From Sphingobacteriales bacterium (lineage in GTDB: Bacteria > Bacteroidota > Bacteroidia > Chitinophagales > UBA2359), in the NCBI GenBank assembly GCA_016718845.1, contig JADKCK010000013.1, positions 54,251 through 118,250 on the forward strand: 64,000 nt of DNA. The letters run 5' to 3'. Shown here piece after piece: positions 52,995 to 62,187 of the stretch. The position numbers and the translations under genes are program-made. Under the pieces are notes generated by a model, which did not search any database, was not told the origin of the DNA, and saw only the letters and a list, made by a program, of their open reading frames with translations. Position 1 is the first letter of the stretch. Each line of letters opens with the position of its first letter.

Positions 52995-53789
52995 TTATTT
53001 GGTAACTGCTTTTGCAGGCACACTAACTACAGCTTTAATAGGCAAGCTAACAGCAGCGGGTGTGCCGTTTGTAGTAATGTTTAAAGTAGCATCTTGTGCA
53101 CCTTTGGCTTTGCTTTTAAAGCGATAAGTTACAACACCCGAACTACCAGTACCAATTTCGTCTTTGGTAAAGCTAACAACTTTAAGGTTTTTGCTGCCTT
53201 TTACTTTGGTAACTTTTAGTGGTTGCGCACCAGCATTCGAAAATTTAACGCTTAAGTCGGTATTAGGAGCAACGGCACCCACATTTTGCTCGGCTGTCGG
53301 GAATTTCAACATAGGCGTAGCAGGCATTGGTTGAGCTTTAGCTTGTTCAACTTTTGGGGCAGTTACTTTTGTGTCGGGAGTAGCGGCAGTTGTTTCGGCT
53401 GCCTCTACTTTGCCTTTTACAGCCAAACGTATTGGGTTAGGACGGGTGTTGGCGTTGATGGTAATGGTTTTGTATTGGTCGCCCATTTTACCAGCGCTGT
53501 TAAATGTTACATGAATTTTACCGGTTGCACCTGGGGCAACAGGCTCTTTAGGGTACTCGGGTACTGTGCAACCACACGAACCTTGTGCCGAAGCAATTTT
53601 CAGAGGGGCTTTGCCTGTGTTGGTAAAGAAAAAATCGTGCTCAAATTTTTCGCCTTGTTTGATAGGACCAAAAGGCACTTCGAGTTCTTTAAACTCAACG
53701 GTGGTTGTGTCGGCAGGGGTAGCTACGTTTTGAGCTGATGCGGTTGTGAAACCAGCAAGTAAGAAACAGAAAAATAATAACTTTTGCAT
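52995..53789 (-). CDS. DUF1573-domain exported protein, two repeats
   Basis: 264 residues with a signal ending TTASA. The first domain (VEFKELEVPFGPIKQGEKFE, FTNTGKAPLKIASAQGSCGCT) is a clear DUF1573 Ig-like module with the conserved SCGC motif. A linker rich in Pro, Ala and Lys follows, then a second Ig-like module without the Cys pair. It is a periplasmic or surface protein of unknown role, frequent in Bacteroidota. Confidence 0.85.
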   Translation of the reverse strand: MQKLLFFCFLLAGFTTASAQNVATPADTTTVEFKELEVPFGPIKQGEKFEHDFFFTNTGKAPLKIASAQGSCGCTVPEYPKEPVAPGATGKIHVTFNSAGKMGDQYKTITINANTRPNPIRLAVKGKVEAAETTAATPDTKVTAPKVEQAKAQPMPATPMLKFPTAEQNVGAVAPNTDLSVKFSNAGAQPLKVTKVKGSKNLKVVSFTKDEIGTGSSGVVTYRFKSKAKGAQDATLNITTNGTPAAVSLPIKAVVSVPAKAVTK

Positions 53790-53907
53790 AAAAAAAAATA
53801 ATTGACTGATTTTTGGTAAAAAATGATTAGGAATTAGGAATGTTTTATCGAAAAAAATACAATCTTTGTATGAAATACATAAAAATTCATTTGATTAAAT
53901 TTTTAAT

Positions 53908-55587
53908 TTATTCATCTTTGGGCAACGAACCTCCCATTACCTTTAGGTTAATCATGTCGCTGTTACGCATGTTTGAACTTAGTGCTAAACGGTATTCCAT
54001 TACGCCATCGTAGATAACAACAGCTGCGGTATTGGTAGGTCGGGTACCTTCGTTGTGGGCATAGAGTATAAAAAAGTTGTCGCCTGTTGGGTCGAGGGTA
54101 GCTTTAATGGTTTTCTTTTTGTTGTGCAGCATATACTCTTTAAGTAGCCATTGTCCATTTAGGTACAACGATATGGTGTCGTTGTCTTGGTATTCAGAGT
54201 CCCAAATTTTGATAGTTACTTGGTTTGAGCGCAGCATTTGTCGTCTGCCTGGTCGCACTCGGCGGTCGGCTATCGAGTCGGGTAAACCTTTGTTGTTAAA
54301 GCGTAAACGCTCGTTTTCGAGTGTAAAATTGGCAGGTGGTGTGTAAGGTGGTTCTTCTTCTATTTGCACTACCTCGGCTTTGGGTATTATGGTTGGTTTA
54401 GGTTTAGGCTTAAGTGGTATTTCGGGTAGTGGTCTTATGGGTTCGTTTTTAGGTGCGGCAGGGGTAGGTTTGGGTGTTTCTTTGGGTTTGTTTACCACTA
54501 CGGTTGCTTGTGGTTTGGGTGGTTCAACTACGGGTGGTTTGGGTGGTTCAACGGTAACAATTGGGGGGGGGACGGCAACAATGGGTTCTTCTTCTTTTTC
54601 CTTTTCTTCTTCTTCGTTTAGTTTTCGCCACTGCCACATTTTTATCATAAAGTCGTCGCCCGATAAAATAAATTTGCTGTTAGGTGCAAAATCTACGCAT
54701 CGGATAGCATTTTGATGCCCAATTAGTTTGCTCATAGGTTGTGCCATGTCCGACAAGTCCCAAACTTTGGGTATGCGGTCGGCATCGCCTGTTACCAAGT
54801 ATTTGCCATCAGACGAAAAAGCGATTTCGGTGTTGGCTCCGCTATTAGTTACTTTTTGCGACGATATACGGTTACCCGTTTGCACATCAAAAATAGATAA
54901 ATTGCCATCGCTGCATAAACAGCCCATTTGAGTATCGTTGGCATTAAATTTCACGTCGGCTACTTGCCCGCTTCCGCAAGGTGATATTTGTTTTTTTACC
55001 TTTTTTGACATAAAGTCAATCACCTTTACGGTGCCTTGTGTGCCAATAATCATCAAATTGCCATTTTGTGCATAATCGGCACAGTTAATACCTTTGGGTT
55101 CGGTGATGATAACACTTGAGGGGGGAGCTGGTTTTACAAATGGACGAGTGATGTACATTTTACCATCGGTGCCACCATATATTAAAGCTTGATTGTCGGC
55201 AGTAAAATAGGCAAAGGTATAAAACCCCTGTATATTTCCGCCTGCTTCAAATATTACTTTTTTACTAGCCAAATCCCATACTTTTAGTTCGCCTTTGGTA
55301 CAAGTGCTAACCAAATAATCGCCCGATGGATGAAAATCGAGGCTGGTAATTTCGCTGGTATGCACCCTTAGTGTGTGTGTTATGTCGTTGCTTGTTGCAT
55401 CGCGGACAATAATCATGCCTGTGGCATTACCGCTGGCAAATGCCGTTCCGGTACTATTGTATTTTACTGCCGTAATGTTACCCGAGCCGCTACTAAAAGC
55501 CTTATAGTCGTCGAAGGCTTGCGCAGTGGCTTTATTTACGGAGCAAATAGCTAGTAGCAAAAAAAAGAAATTACATATTTTTTTCAT
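53908..55587 (-). CDS. Exported WD40-repeat protein with proline-rich linker
   Basis: 559 residues with a signal ending KATAQA. Residues 30-320 hold about six WD40-like blades (TSLDFHPSGDYLVSTCTKGE, LKVWDLASKK, RCVDFAPNSKFILSGDD). A charged EEEKEKEEE run and a Pro/Lys-rich linker follow. The C-terminal 120 residues are a conserved beta domain (TIKIWDSEYQDNDTISLYLN). WD40 propellers are scaffolds for protein binding; the compartment is the periplasm or surface. A minus-strand -7 box lies at 55681-55688. Confidence 0.78.
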   Translation of the reverse strand: MKKICNFFFLLLAICSVNKATAQAFDDYKAFSSGSGNITAVKYNSTGTAFASGNATGMIIVRDATSNDITHTLRVHTSEITSLDFHPSGDYLVSTCTKGELKVWDLASKKVIFEAGGNIQGFYTFAYFTADNQALIYGGTDGKMYITRPFVKPAPPSSVIITEPKGINCADYAQNGNLMIIGTQGTVKVIDFMSKKVKKQISPCGSGQVADVKFNANDTQMGCLCSDGNLSIFDVQTGNRISSQKVTNSGANTEIAFSSDGKYLVTGDADRIPKVWDLSDMAQPMSKLIGHQNAIRCVDFAPNSKFILSGDDFMIKMWQWRKLNEEEEKEKEEEPIVAVPPPIVTVEPPKPPVVEPPKPQATVVVNKPKETPKPTPAAPKNEPIRPLPEIPLKPKPKPTIIPKAEVVQIEEEPPYTPPANFTLENERLRFNNKGLPDSIADRRVRPGRRQMLRSNQVTIKIWDSEYQDNDTISLYLNGQWLLKEYMLHNKKKTIKATLDPTGDNFFILYAHNEGTRPTNTAAVVIYDGVMEYRLALSSNMRNSDMINLKVMGGSLPKDE

Positions 55588-55680
55588 TGTTCGCTAATCA
55601 AAGTTTACTAAACAAATCAACTCAAAATAGTTTTTAAAATATAATGGGCAGTTCTATCGTTTTCGCTCCAATTAGCGGTG

Positions 55681-55688
55681 CAAAATTA
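55681..55688 (-). promoter_or_regulatory. -7 box (TAATTTTG) for the WD40 gene
   Basis: The reverse complement of CAAAATTA, 93 bases before the start at 55587. A second TAATTTTG on the plus strand at 55753 has no gene behind it. Confidence 0.45.
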
Positions 55689-55772
55689 CGAAACAGCCCT
55701 GTAGCAAATGATAATGAAATGTTAATTTGCTGCCAATTTGTATAAAAAATGTTAATTTTGCGAAATGTGGCT

Positions 55773-56768
55773 CTACAAAACCATTAAATTACAGCCGCGC
55801 ACGTCGCTACTGTCCATTCTGCCCAATATTTCAAAGCTATTATCATCAAAAACCTTACCTAAATCGGCGGTAGCCAAAAAACTGCACGAGTGCAAATTTG
55901 CCAAATCAATAACATTAAGGCAACCTACTTGGTTTGTTGTTAAGATATGCAAAGGATCGTTTGGCTCGCGTACTAAAACCTGCATCCAGGCTGGGCAATT
56001 AAATATACCTTGCCCCTGCGAGTAGGCTTGCGACAGCAGCTCGGTCATGCCATACTCCGAGTGTATTGCCGTTACACCAAAGGCGTTTTGCAAAATTTGG
56101 TGCAGATGTGGGCGTACAATCTCGGGGCGTTTGCCTTTCATGCCGCCTGTTTCCATAATAATGGTATGTGGTAGTGCTTGTGGATATTGTTCTGCCAAAT
56201 CCCATAGGGCAAAAGACACCCCCAAAAGTAAGGTTTTTTGTTGAATGTTGCTTAGTTCCTGTAAAATTTTGGCTAAATTGGCATAATTATACAAGTAAAA
56301 GCCGCTTTTAGGGTGATGGCTTTGCTCAATAAATTTATTTGCCATATACACCAACGATGAGCCTGTGCGCTCTAAGTAGGCGGGCAATAGTGCCAACACG
56401 CAATATTGGTCTATTGTTCCATAAAAATGCTCGAAACTGCGGGTAAAACTTTCTTCGTACAATGTCAAATCGCATACATGGTGCTGCGATGTTTGCGAGC
56501 CTGTAGTGCCGCTACTTGTAAAAGTTTGCTCGACTGGTAAATTGCCCGTTACAAGGTGTTGTGTTTTAAACAGTTCGAGGGGCAAAAAGGGTATGTCGGC
56601 AATGTGGGCTACCTTAGACGTATTGCACCCCATATAGTTTAAAAATTGCTTATACACCAAGTTGTTGGCAGCCTGATACCTAAACACATCAAGCGTAATT
56701 GCCTCGAATTGCGCAGGTGTTTGTATGTTAAAAATTTGCTGCCTAAGTAAACTAGCTGTTGCCGACAT
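55773..56768 (-). CDS. LuxE-like acyl-protein synthetase/acyltransferase
   Basis: About 331 residues from the ATG at 56768 (MSATASLLRQQIF). An in-frame extension to 56867 would run through the tRNA gene and its terminator and is rejected. FTSSGTTGSQTSQH is the phosphate-binding loop of the LuxE/adenylate-forming family, and HSEYGMTELLSQAY is the downstream catalytic segment. LuxE-like proteins activate fatty acids as acyl-AMP. There is no luciferase or LuxC/D partner here, so the acyl acceptor is unknown. A phenylacetate-CoA ligase-like role is an alternative. Confidence 0.8.
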   Translation of the reverse strand: MSATASLLRQQIFNIQTPAQFEAITLDVFRYQAANNLVYKQFLNYMGCNTSKVAHIADIPFLPLELFKTQHLVTGNLPVEQTFTSSGTTGSQTSQHHVCDLTLYEESFTRSFEHFYGTIDQYCVLALLPAYLERTGSSLVYMANKFIEQSHHPKSGFYLYNYANLAKILQELSNIQQKTLLLGVSFALWDLAEQYPQALPHTIIMETGGMKGKRPEIVRPHLHQILQNAFGVTAIHSEYGMTELLSQAYSQGQGIFNCPAWMQVLVREPNDPLHILTTNQVGCLNVIDLANLHSCSFLATADLGKVFDDNSFEILGRMDSSDVRGCNLMVL

Positions 56769-56790
56769 AAGGTGAGAGGTGTTGGATAAC

Positions 56791-56826
56791 AAAAAAAACG
56801 CCAACGCCTTGTGTAAGGCATTGGCG
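56791..56826 (-). terminator. Terminator of the tRNA transcript
   Basis: CGCCAACGCCTT pairs with AAGGCATTGGCG (one mismatch, four-base loop). On the minus strand it is followed by eight T, 11 bases past the tRNA 3' end. Confidence 0.75.
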
Positions 56827-56836
56827 GTAAAATAAG

Positions 56837-56910
56837 TGGGCCCACTAGGACTTGAACCTAGGACCAACGGGTTATGAGTCCGTTGCTCTAACCAACTGAG
56901 CTATAGGCCC
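56837..56910 (-). tRNA. tRNA with CAU anticodon (elongator Met or Ile2)
   Basis: 74 bases on the minus strand: acceptor GGGCCTA pairs with TGGGCCC, D arm GCTCAGTTGGTTAGAGC, anticodon loop CTCATAA, T arm with GGTTCAAGTCC-type loop, discriminator A, and no encoded CCA. The base pair 31-39 in the anticodon stem is A-C. Absence of the three G-C pairs of initiators rules out tRNA-fMet. Whether it is elongator Met or lysidine-modified Ile(AUA) cannot be settled by eye. Confidence 0.88.
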
Positions 56911-56991
56911 CTGTTTGTGATAGCAACACTAAGTGTTCTACCATACTCTTTCTGATGTATATTGGTCAAAAATTGTATCAATGCTAACAAG

Positions 56992-57198
56992 TTACATCTT
57001 AAAATCTCCTAAAGGTTCATCAAAATCAGGTGTTGTAATGTAATTTATTGTCCCGAAACCTGCTACAGGTGTTTTTTTGATTTTATCTTTTTGGATTTTT
57101 TTAGTGTATATCAAATAATCTATAAATAACTCTACCTCTGTTTTTAAGTCAGTAGGCAAAGCGATTATTTTGCTTAAAAGTGCCAAATCTGTAGTCAT
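56992..57198 (-). CDS. DUF2281-like small protein, orphan antitoxin-like
   Basis: About 68 residues from the ATG at 57198. The segment LLSKIIALPTDLKTEVELFI then DYLIYTK, and the closing GFGTINYITTPDFDEPLGDF, match the DUF2281 family, often found as VapB-like antitoxins beside PIN toxins. No toxin gene is adjacent in this window, so it is an orphan or has another role. A -7 box at 57265 supports the start. Confidence 0.65.
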   Translation of the reverse strand: MTTDLALLSKIIALPTDLKTEVELFIDYLIYTKKIQKDKIKKTPVAGFGTINYITTPDFDEPLGDFKM

Positions 57199-57264
57199 AG
57201 AGGTAACTAATTTTTGTAAAAAACAATTGCACGCACTATTTTGTACTACTTTGGTTTTGCGGTG

Positions 57265-57272
57265 CAAAGGTA
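57265..57272 (-). promoter_or_regulatory. -7 box (TACCTTTG) for the DUF2281-like gene
   Basis: The reverse complement of CAAAGGTA, 66 bases before the ATG at 57198, with a GTTG about 21 bases further upstream. Confidence 0.6.
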
Positions 57273-57379
57273 CAAACTTTTTTTAGAAAAGCGCAACATT
57301 TGGAACGTTTTTTTTTGCTTCTTGGTATTTTAACAAAATAAGGCTGCCAAAAGTTCCGCAAATAGCTTAAAAATTACTT

Positions 57380-58342
57380 TTAGTTTGTTTTTTTGAGTTG
57401 TACGCCGTATTTTGCGCCATAACTTTTGTTGGGTGGTAGTGTTATTAAACCTATGTGGTTGTTAAATGCGTTGGCGGCGCAGCTCATTGGCTCTATGGCT
57501 ATACTTTGGCGGTGTGTGGGTGTGTATATTTGCAGATAATCATAATGTTTTTTACCTGTTTGTTGCCAAACGCATAGTTGGTAGTTGTCGGTGGGGTGTT
57601 GCAATACGGTACACGCTTTTTTTGTGTTGGTTTGCAATAGGTAAGCATTGTCTAAATGGGCATTGTCAATGGGTGTTGGGTTGGCAAATTGGGCGTTGGG
57701 TGTTTGCTTGCCTGTTGGCAAATTGCGTTGGTCTAAAGTTAACTGATTGCAAGGTGGCAGTTGCAACAAACATTGGTTTAAGGGTGTGTCGCCAAGTTTA
57801 AAATACGGGTGCCAACCATCGCCAAGGGGTAGGGCGGTATTGCCCATATTTTTTACAGTGGTTTTGCATTGCAAACCTTTAGCCGACAATTTGTAGCTTA
57901 ACTTAACTACACACGGAAACGGATACCCCTCGAGGTTGCCCGTATAGCGGTATCGCAGCACCAAAGTAATGCTATTAGGTTTAGATTTTAGGTTAGATAT
58001 TTCAAAAGGCTGATTGTAAAACAAGCCATGAATGGCGTGATTTTCGGTTGGGCGATTGATGGGCAGTTGGTACTCTTGCTGGTTAAACGTATATTTTCCA
58101 TCGGCAAGCCGATTTGGAAAAGGCAATAGTTTGGCAGATTTATAGCCTTTATGTTCTACTAGTTCGGTTTCGGTTTGGTAGCCATCTATTACCGATACCA
58201 GTGTATTTTGGGGTGATAACAACACTAATTGGGTTAGATTACCCGCAAAATCGAGGGCAATTTGGGCATACTCTTGTGTTTGTGTGTTGATAAGTTTTAT
58301 TGCCGATGTATTGCCTATTGTTTGTTTTTCGAAAGTGTACAT
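57380..58342 (-). CDS. Aldose 1-epimerase (GalM-like)
   Basis: 320 residues. LPFPNRLADGKYTFNQQEYQ, NHAIHGLF (catalytic-site His) and LPLGDGWHPYFKL are the aldose 1-epimerase signatures. It interconverts alpha and beta anomers of sugars in the cytoplasm. The start at 58342 lies seven bases from the divergent phosphopantetheinyl transferase start. Confidence 0.88.
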   Translation of the reverse strand: MYTFEKQTIGNTSAIKLINTQTQEYAQIALDFAGNLTQLVLLSPQNTLVSVIDGYQTETELVEHKGYKSAKLLPFPNRLADGKYTFNQQEYQLPINRPTENHAIHGLFYNQPFEISNLKSKPNSITLVLRYRYTGNLEGYPFPCVVKLSYKLSAKGLQCKTTVKNMGNTALPLGDGWHPYFKLGDTPLNQCLLQLPPCNQLTLDQRNLPTGKQTPNAQFANPTPIDNAHLDNAYLLQTNTKKACTVLQHPTDNYQLCVWQQTGKKHYDYLQIYTPTHRQSIAIEPMSCAANAFNNHIGLITLPPNKSYGAKYGVQLKKTN

Positions 58343-58349
58343 TATATTT

Positions 58350-58967
58350 ATGAAAGATGATTTTTTTATTGGAAACGATTTGGTGGATTTGTGCTTGCCC
58401 GAAAATCAAGCCAAAGTACAAAATAAACGTTGGTTAAATAAAATTTTTGTACCCGCCGAGCAGCATTTAATTGAGCAAGCAACAGAGCCAAACACTATGG
58501 CGTGGTTGCTGTGGTCGTGCAAAGAGAGTGCTTATAAGGTAGCAATAAAGCAGGGTATGCTACCCAATTATCGCCCACTTGATTTTGTGGTGGAATTGGA
58601 TACGCCGCAAAACCACTTAATTTGTGCAAAAGTACATCATCCAATGGGGGTTTGCTATACCCAATCTGCCCAAAATACCTATTTTGTGCATAGTATTGCA
58701 GCACCCAAAGCTTTTGTTTTAAGGCATATTTTTGCACATACCCATAAATTTACCAACTTGGTTGACACTTTACCCGCCAAAGCATGGCATTTGCCTTTGT
58801 TGCAGGCAATTGCGCACCAATATGGTTTTGACGCAAGTACTTTATCTATCCAAAAACAATTACACAATGTACCTGTGCTTTGCCAAAATGGGCAGGTGTT
58901 GGCAAATTTTGATAGCTCGTTGTCGCACGATGGAGTTTGGGCGGGAGTGGCAATTTATAATTATTAA
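58350..58967 (+). CDS. 4'-phosphopantetheinyl transferase
   Basis: About 205 residues from the ATG at 58350. GNDLVDLCLPENQ and WSCKESAYKVAIKQG contain the Mg-binding Asp and the WxxKE core of the PPTase family, and SSLSHDGVWAGVA is the third region. It transfers phosphopantetheine from CoA to a carrier protein, most likely acyl carrier protein. No carrier protein gene is adjacent. Its upstream region is entirely within the aldose 1-epimerase gene. Confidence 0.85.
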   Translation: MKDDFFIGNDLVDLCLPENQAKVQNKRWLNKIFVPAEQHLIEQATEPNTMAWLLWSCKESAYKVAIKQGMLPNYRPLDFVVELDTPQNHLICAKVHHPMGVCYTQSAQNTYFVHSIAAPKAFVLRHIFAHTHKFTNLVDTLPAKAWHLPLLQAIAHQYGFDASTLSIQKQLHNVPVLCQNGQVLANFDSSLSHDGVWAGVAIYNY

Positions 58968-59051
58968 TTATAAATTATCCATAATTAATCAAGTGCAATT
59001 AGTAGATAATTGTATTTTTTGCATTAAGAAAATACAATAATAGGTTTTTTA

Positions 59052-60434
59052 TTATTTCCCAATACAAAAATTTGCGAAAATATTGCCTAATAAATCGTCG
59101 TTGGTTACTTCGCCGGTTATGGTGCCTAAATGGTGCAGAGCGGTGCGTATGTCTAAAGCAAGTAGCTCGGTGGTTAGGTGGGTATCAATGCCTGTTAGCA
59201 CATCGGCTAAGGCTTTGTCGGCGTGTTGTAGGGCTTGGTAGTGGCGGGCGTTAGACACAATTACGGCATCGGGTTCAACGCTGTTGCTTAGTACCATTGC
59301 TTTTAGGTGTTGTTTAAGTTGCTCGATGTGCAATTGCTCTTTTGCCGATATAAACAACAATTTATCTGCCCAAGGGCTAAACAATTGGGTATAGTTGGTG
59401 GTGGCTTCGTCAATTTTATTGCCTACCAATAGGTAATTCATTTTGTTGATATGCAAGGTTTCGAGGTCGGTTTGCAGTGTTTGGGGGGTGTTGGTGTTTA
59501 CATCAAACATATACACCACAATTGCCGATTGCCTAATGTGCTTCATCGTTTTTTCTACGCCTATTGCCTCAATGGTGTCGCTGGCTTGTCGTATGCCGGC
59601 TGTATCTATCAGCCTAAATTGTATGCCATCTATATTTAGTATTTCCTCGATGGTGTCGCGGGTAGTGCCTGCAATATGGCTAACAATGGCTCTATCTTCG
59701 TTGAGTAGGGCGTTGAGCAGCGTAGATTTACCCGCATTGGGTTTGCCTGCTATAACGGTTGTTACGCCATTTTTTAGCACATTGCCCAAAGCAAACGAAT
59801 CGAGGAGGGCGCGGATAAGTGTGCGGATTTGTTTGACCAAAGCCACCAACTGTTGTCGGTCGGCAAAGGCTACATCTTCTTCCGAGAAATCGAGTTCTAG
59901 TTCTACCAACGAGGCAAAGTTGATGAGTTGTTGGCGCAATACGCCCAAATGGCTCGAAAAGCCGCCGCGCATTTGCTGCATTGCCAATTGATGTGCCGAT
60001 TCGGATTGCGAGGCGATGAGTTCGGCTACGGCTTCGGCTTGCGATAAATCCATTTTGCCATTTAAAAAAGCGCGCAAGGTAAATTCGCCGGCTTGTGCTA
60101 GTCGGGCGCCTTGGCTAATAAACAACTCAATAAGGCGCTGTAAGATATAGGGCGAACCGTGGCAACTTACCTCAATGGTATCTTCGCCTGTATAGGAGCG
60201 TGGGTTGCGGAAAAGGCTAACCAATACCTCGTCGAGTATAGCGCCCGAGGGTAGTTTTATGGTGCCAAAGTGTAGGGTGTGCGATGCTTGTTGATGTAAG
60301 TTTTTACCCACAAAAACGCGGTTGCAAATGTCAATGGCTTGGCTGCCACTTAGCCTAACTACGCCAATTGCCCCTATGCCGGGTGGTGTGGCAAGGGCTA
60401 CAATGGTGTCGGCAAGGTGGGTGTGTGAATACAT
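59052..60434 (-). CDS. mnmE: tRNA uridine-5-carboxymethylaminomethyl modification GTPase MnmE
   Basis: 460 residues. The N-terminal folate-binding domain (TIVALATPPGIGAIGVVRLS), then the G domain with GKPNAGKSTLLNALL, the G3 motif DTAGI and G4 NKID, and the C-terminal CIGK. It works with MnmG to modify wobble uridines. Full length and typical. Confidence 0.96.
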   Translation of the reverse strand: MYSHTHLADTIVALATPPGIGAIGVVRLSGSQAIDICNRVFVGKNLHQQASHTLHFGTIKLPSGAILDEVLVSLFRNPRSYTGEDTIEVSCHGSPYILQRLIELFISQGARLAQAGEFTLRAFLNGKMDLSQAEAVAELIASQSESAHQLAMQQMRGGFSSHLGVLRQQLINFASLVELELDFSEEDVAFADRQQLVALVKQIRTLIRALLDSFALGNVLKNGVTTVIAGKPNAGKSTLLNALLNEDRAIVSHIAGTTRDTIEEILNIDGIQFRLIDTAGIRQASDTIEAIGVEKTMKHIRQSAIVVYMFDVNTNTPQTLQTDLETLHINKMNYLLVGNKIDEATTNYTQLFSPWADKLLFISAKEQLHIEQLKQHLKAMVLSNSVEPDAVIVSNARHYQALQHADKALADVLTGIDTHLTTELLALDIRTALHHLGTITGEVTNDDLLGNIFANFCIGK

Positions 60435-60744
60435 TGGGTATAAAAATGTTTTGTATTGATAATAATTCCCTAATAAAGATAAAAAACAAGAAGAATAGTA
60501 CGGCTGCGCGAGCTTTTTTTATGGGGGTGGCATAGGCTGTGCAACTTTGGGTAAGCCAATCATCACCCCCAAAAAAGACATTTTCCGCGTCAAGCGGGGC
60601 TTTGGCGTGTTGCTTAATACGTTGTATTTATAAACAAAAGGTTGTTTTATATTAAACGATGCCAAACAGCATACAAGATGGCGCAATTAAGGTGATTGAG
60701 CGAGAATTGCCCCGCTCAATCACCTTTGTTAACGTTTTAGGTAA
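60435..60744. repeat. Intergenic region with a partial family-B repeat and a terminator
   Basis: The core of the family-B element recurs at about 60521-60601 (GCCAATCATCACCCCC, then CCGCGTCAAGCGGGG), without the TTTGATA ends. A terminator AAGGTGATTGAGCG/CGCTCAATCACCTT lies at 60689-60726 for the leftward gene at 60745. Nothing else is seen. Confidence 0.6.
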
Positions 60745-62016
60745 TTAATAGTTTAGTTTTTGCACATAAACTTGTCCGTTTGGCAGGGTGGCTTTTACCA
60801 AATAAATGCCTTTGCCAAAGTTGCTTAGGTCAAAGGTGGCGGTGCTTTGGTTGGTGGTTGTTAATAGTTTGCCTGTTATGTCGTATAGTTGTAGGGTGGT
60901 GGCGTTTGGTGTTTGCACTTGTACTTTGCCGTTAGTGGTTGGGTTAGGATACACTTGCAATATAGTTTGTGTGGTAGGCGTATTGTTGCCCGTTGCATCG
61001 CCAATAATAACGGTTTGGGTAAAACGGGTGGTACAGCAATTGTTGGCAGCATCGAGGGTAATGGTGTAGGTTCCATTTTGGGTGTAGGTGTGGGCGGGTG
61101 GGTTGCGTTGGGTTGATGTAGTTCCGTCGCCAAAGTTCCAGTTGTAGGTTATGGCATAGCGGGCGTCGCTTTGTATGGTAACGGTGTTGCCATCTACACC
61201 CGCCTCAAAGCTGCCCATAGGTGCAAAAGCGCCTTCGCCGCACAAACTTTCGGTACTCAAAAACACACCAGAATCTAAAGCACTATCGCCAGCATCGGCT
61301 ACGGCAATTTTTATGTGGTAGGTTTGCCCTGGCACCACATTGGCTGTGGCTGTTAGGGCGGTAGTTAAACCATCGTATTGCACATACTGTGGGTCGGTGT
61401 TTTGTGGAGCTGTAAAACCATCGCCATTATTGATGTAATACTCGGGGAAGGCAGCATCGTTTACATTATTGATGGATACGACAACAGTAGTGTCGGGGAT
61501 AAAGGCGATATTTTGCAATGGATCGCCGATTGCTCCAATAAAAAAGCCAAACACATCGTTAAAGTTAGTGCCAACAAACTCTAAATATTCTTCGGAGCCA
61601 AACACATACTTAAACTCTATGGTGGGTTCGGTGGCTACTATGTCAAATTCAATTACAGCGGCATCTTGGGTAAATCCTGAAATAAGTGCGTCTAAATCGG
61701 CATCGCCAGCAATTAAATTGCTATTTGTTTGGCTGCCCGAGTTGTTGGGACCAATGGCATTAGTAGCCGAGCCCGATGTAAGCAATAGACCTGCGCCTAA
61801 GCCTACATTGCTCAATCCGCCATCAAAAAAGCCTACTGCGCCATTAGCGCCTGTGTAGGTGATGTTGGATACGGTGACACACTCGCTGTCACCAAAAAAA
61901 TCTGTCACCATTTGCGGAACGGTGTAGGTAGTGTCGACGAACAACTGTGCTTGAGCAGTTGTGCTACAACAAAAGGCAAGCATTGTTGCCCAAAGAAGGT
62001 GAAAATTGGTTTTCAT
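60745..62016 (-). CDS. T9SS-secreted protein with choice-of-anchor L and PKD domains
   Basis: 423 residues with a signal ending TTAQAQ. Residues 40-250 are a choice-of-anchor L domain (GLSNVGLGAGLLLTSGSATN, FKYVFGSEEYLEFVG, FNDVFGFFIG). A PKD domain follows (YNWNFGDGTTSTQRN, HTYTQNGTYTITL), then the T9SS type A sorting domain (LQVYPNPTTNGKVQVQ ... GKGIYLVKATLPNGQVYVQK). It is exported and probably attached to the surface, with adhesion the usual guess. A broken paralogue lies immediately upstream. Confidence 0.85.
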   Translation of the reverse strand: MKTNFHLLWATMLAFCCSTTAQAQLFVDTTYTVPQMVTDFFGDSECVTVSNITYTGANGAVGFFDGGLSNVGLGAGLLLTSGSATNAIGPNNSGSQTNSNLIAGDADLDALISGFTQDAAVIEFDIVATEPTIEFKYVFGSEEYLEFVGTNFNDVFGFFIGAIGDPLQNIAFIPDTTVVVSINNVNDAAFPEYYINNGDGFTAPQNTDPQYVQYDGLTTALTATANVVPGQTYHIKIAVADAGDSALDSGVFLSTESLCGEGAFAPMGSFEAGVDGNTVTIQSDARYAITYNWNFGDGTTSTQRNPPAHTYTQNGTYTITLDAANNCCTTRFTQTVIIGDATGNNTPTTQTILQVYPNPTTNGKVQVQTPNATTLQLYDITGKLLTTTNQSTATFDLSNFGKGIYLVKATLPNGQVYVQKLNY

Positions 62017-62080
62017 AACAAAATGTTATTTTAGGTAAGATGATAAATTAGCCATACGGGGGTTAAAACCGTAGGTAATG

Positions 62081-62088
62081 CAAAGGTA
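62081..62088 (-). promoter_or_regulatory. -7 box (TACCTTTG) for the intact PKD gene
   Basis: The reverse complement of CAAAGGTA, 65 bases before the start at 62016. The sequence around it is copied nearly exactly before the broken paralogue at 63653. Confidence 0.6.
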
Positions 62089-62132
62089 CATTATTTTGGG
62101 GTAATTAGGGTGTTTTTTTTAGTAAAAAATAA

Positions 62133-62165
62133 CAGGCTGCCTCAAAAAATTGAAACAGCCTGCTA
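62133..62165 (-). terminator. Terminator after the small membrane protein gene
   Basis: CAGGCTG/CAGCCTG around a 16-base loop, followed on the minus strand by a T tract. A closely related hairpin lies at 63711. Confidence 0.6.
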
Positions 62166-62187
62166 GCATTTAAGCTAATTATTAGAT

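Noticed and set aside
55753..55760. Plus-strand TAATTTTG box with an 86-codon frame behind it
   Set aside because: The frame is antisense to the LuxE-like gene and has no recognisable features.
56769..56867. N-terminal extension of the LuxE-like gene
   Set aside because: The extension would be read through the tRNA gene end and its terminator, and the conserved region begins after the ATG at 56768.
59443..59991. 182-codon frame antisense to mnmE
   Set aside because: Ser-rich translation of mnmE complement; no independent evidence.
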